DNA from: Gloeobacter kilaueensis JS1
GTDB lineage: Bacteria > Cyanobacteriota > Cyanobacteriia > Gloeobacterales > Gloeobacteraceae
DNA: 64,000 nt
Assembly (NCBI RefSeq): GCF_000484535.1
Contig: NC_022600.1
Location: 3,038,001 to 3,102,000 of the forward strand
Reading direction: 5' to 3'
Shown here: positions 63,994 to 64,000 of the stretch, in pieces
Numbering within the stretch: position 1 is the stretch's first letter
Layout of the letters: every line of letters starts with the position of its first letter
Notes under the pieces: generated by a model
What the model was told of the DNA's origin: nothing
Seen by the model: only the letters and a program-made list of their open reading frames with translations
Databases searched by the model: none
Position numbers and translations under genes: made by a program

Positions 63994-64000
63994 CCACAAT

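Overview
The window looks like a chromosomal segment of a GC-rich cyanobacterium, most probably a Gloeobacter-like lineage. This is inferred from the gene repertoire: CHASE2 and FecR signalling proteins, a J-domain/pentapeptide protein, a repeat protein built on an RP(I/V) motif, a CYP120-like P450 and many hybrid histidine kinases. No photosynthesis gene lies in the window, so the assignment is an inference and not a proof. Most of the window is ordinary core chromosome with closely packed genes on both strands.

Layout. 1-6.3 kb: MscS channel (cut by the window edge), a secreted matrixin-like protease with a TonB-type tail, a class I aminotransferase, a GAF histidine kinase and glucokinase. 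6.3-10 kb (minus strand): metK under a clear SAM-I riboswitch, a 53-aa small ORF, and ftsH. 10.1-11.7 kb: an overlapping CbiX/CobA pair for siroheme and corrinoid synthesis. 12.2-16.1 kb: a two-component cluster (REC-wHTH-Hpt-REC-GGDEF hub, PAS protein, PAS kinase, receiver) followed by tRNA-Pro(TGG). 16.5-24.8 kb: VIT/VWA protein, CNNM/CorC transporter, universal stress protein, metallopeptidase, fmt, and rpsB-tsf with a strong terminator. 24.8-26.8 kb: pirin and MarR genes sharing an operator-like sequence, then endonuclease III.

26.8-33 kb is a regulatory block: an atypical sigma factor, then an ECF sigma factor overlapping a Ser/Thr kinase with a TPR-type sensor, a 30-codon ORF and a free paralogue of that sensor. 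33.1-37.8 kb: a PadR repressor with two near-identical candidate operators, and a three-gene unit (CPBP protease, FecR protein, CHASE2 kinase) joined by two TTGA overlaps. 37.8-47 kb: DUF72, tadA, tRNA-Gln(CTG), a group 2 sigma factor, EmrA/EmrB-like efflux parts, the succinate dehydrogenase flavoprotein and dinB with a candidate SOS box. A single CRISPR-repeat-like palindrome lies between dinB and an Rpn-type nuclease. 48-56 kb: a beta-lactamase-fold hydrolase, a prolyl oligopeptidase, a disordered Gln/Asp/Tyr-rich protein, a DUF2490 protein, the J-domain/pentapeptide protein and the RP-motif repeat protein. A TetR/P450 divergent pair follows.

58-63.9 kb has the marks of an accessory region: lower GC by eye, a 59-aa unrecognised small gene, a protein of 28 near-identical 28-residue repeats whose 5' end is cut off by an IS3-family (IS407-type) element, a gene remnant on the far side of the IS, an alpha/beta hydrolase and an SRPBCC protein.

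The strongest leads for undescribed biology are the beheaded 28-residue repeat protein, the ECF sigma/kinase/free-sensor set, the CPBP-FecR-CHASE2 unit, the PadR regulon, and the small ORFs at 7.8, 31.5 and 58.1 kb.
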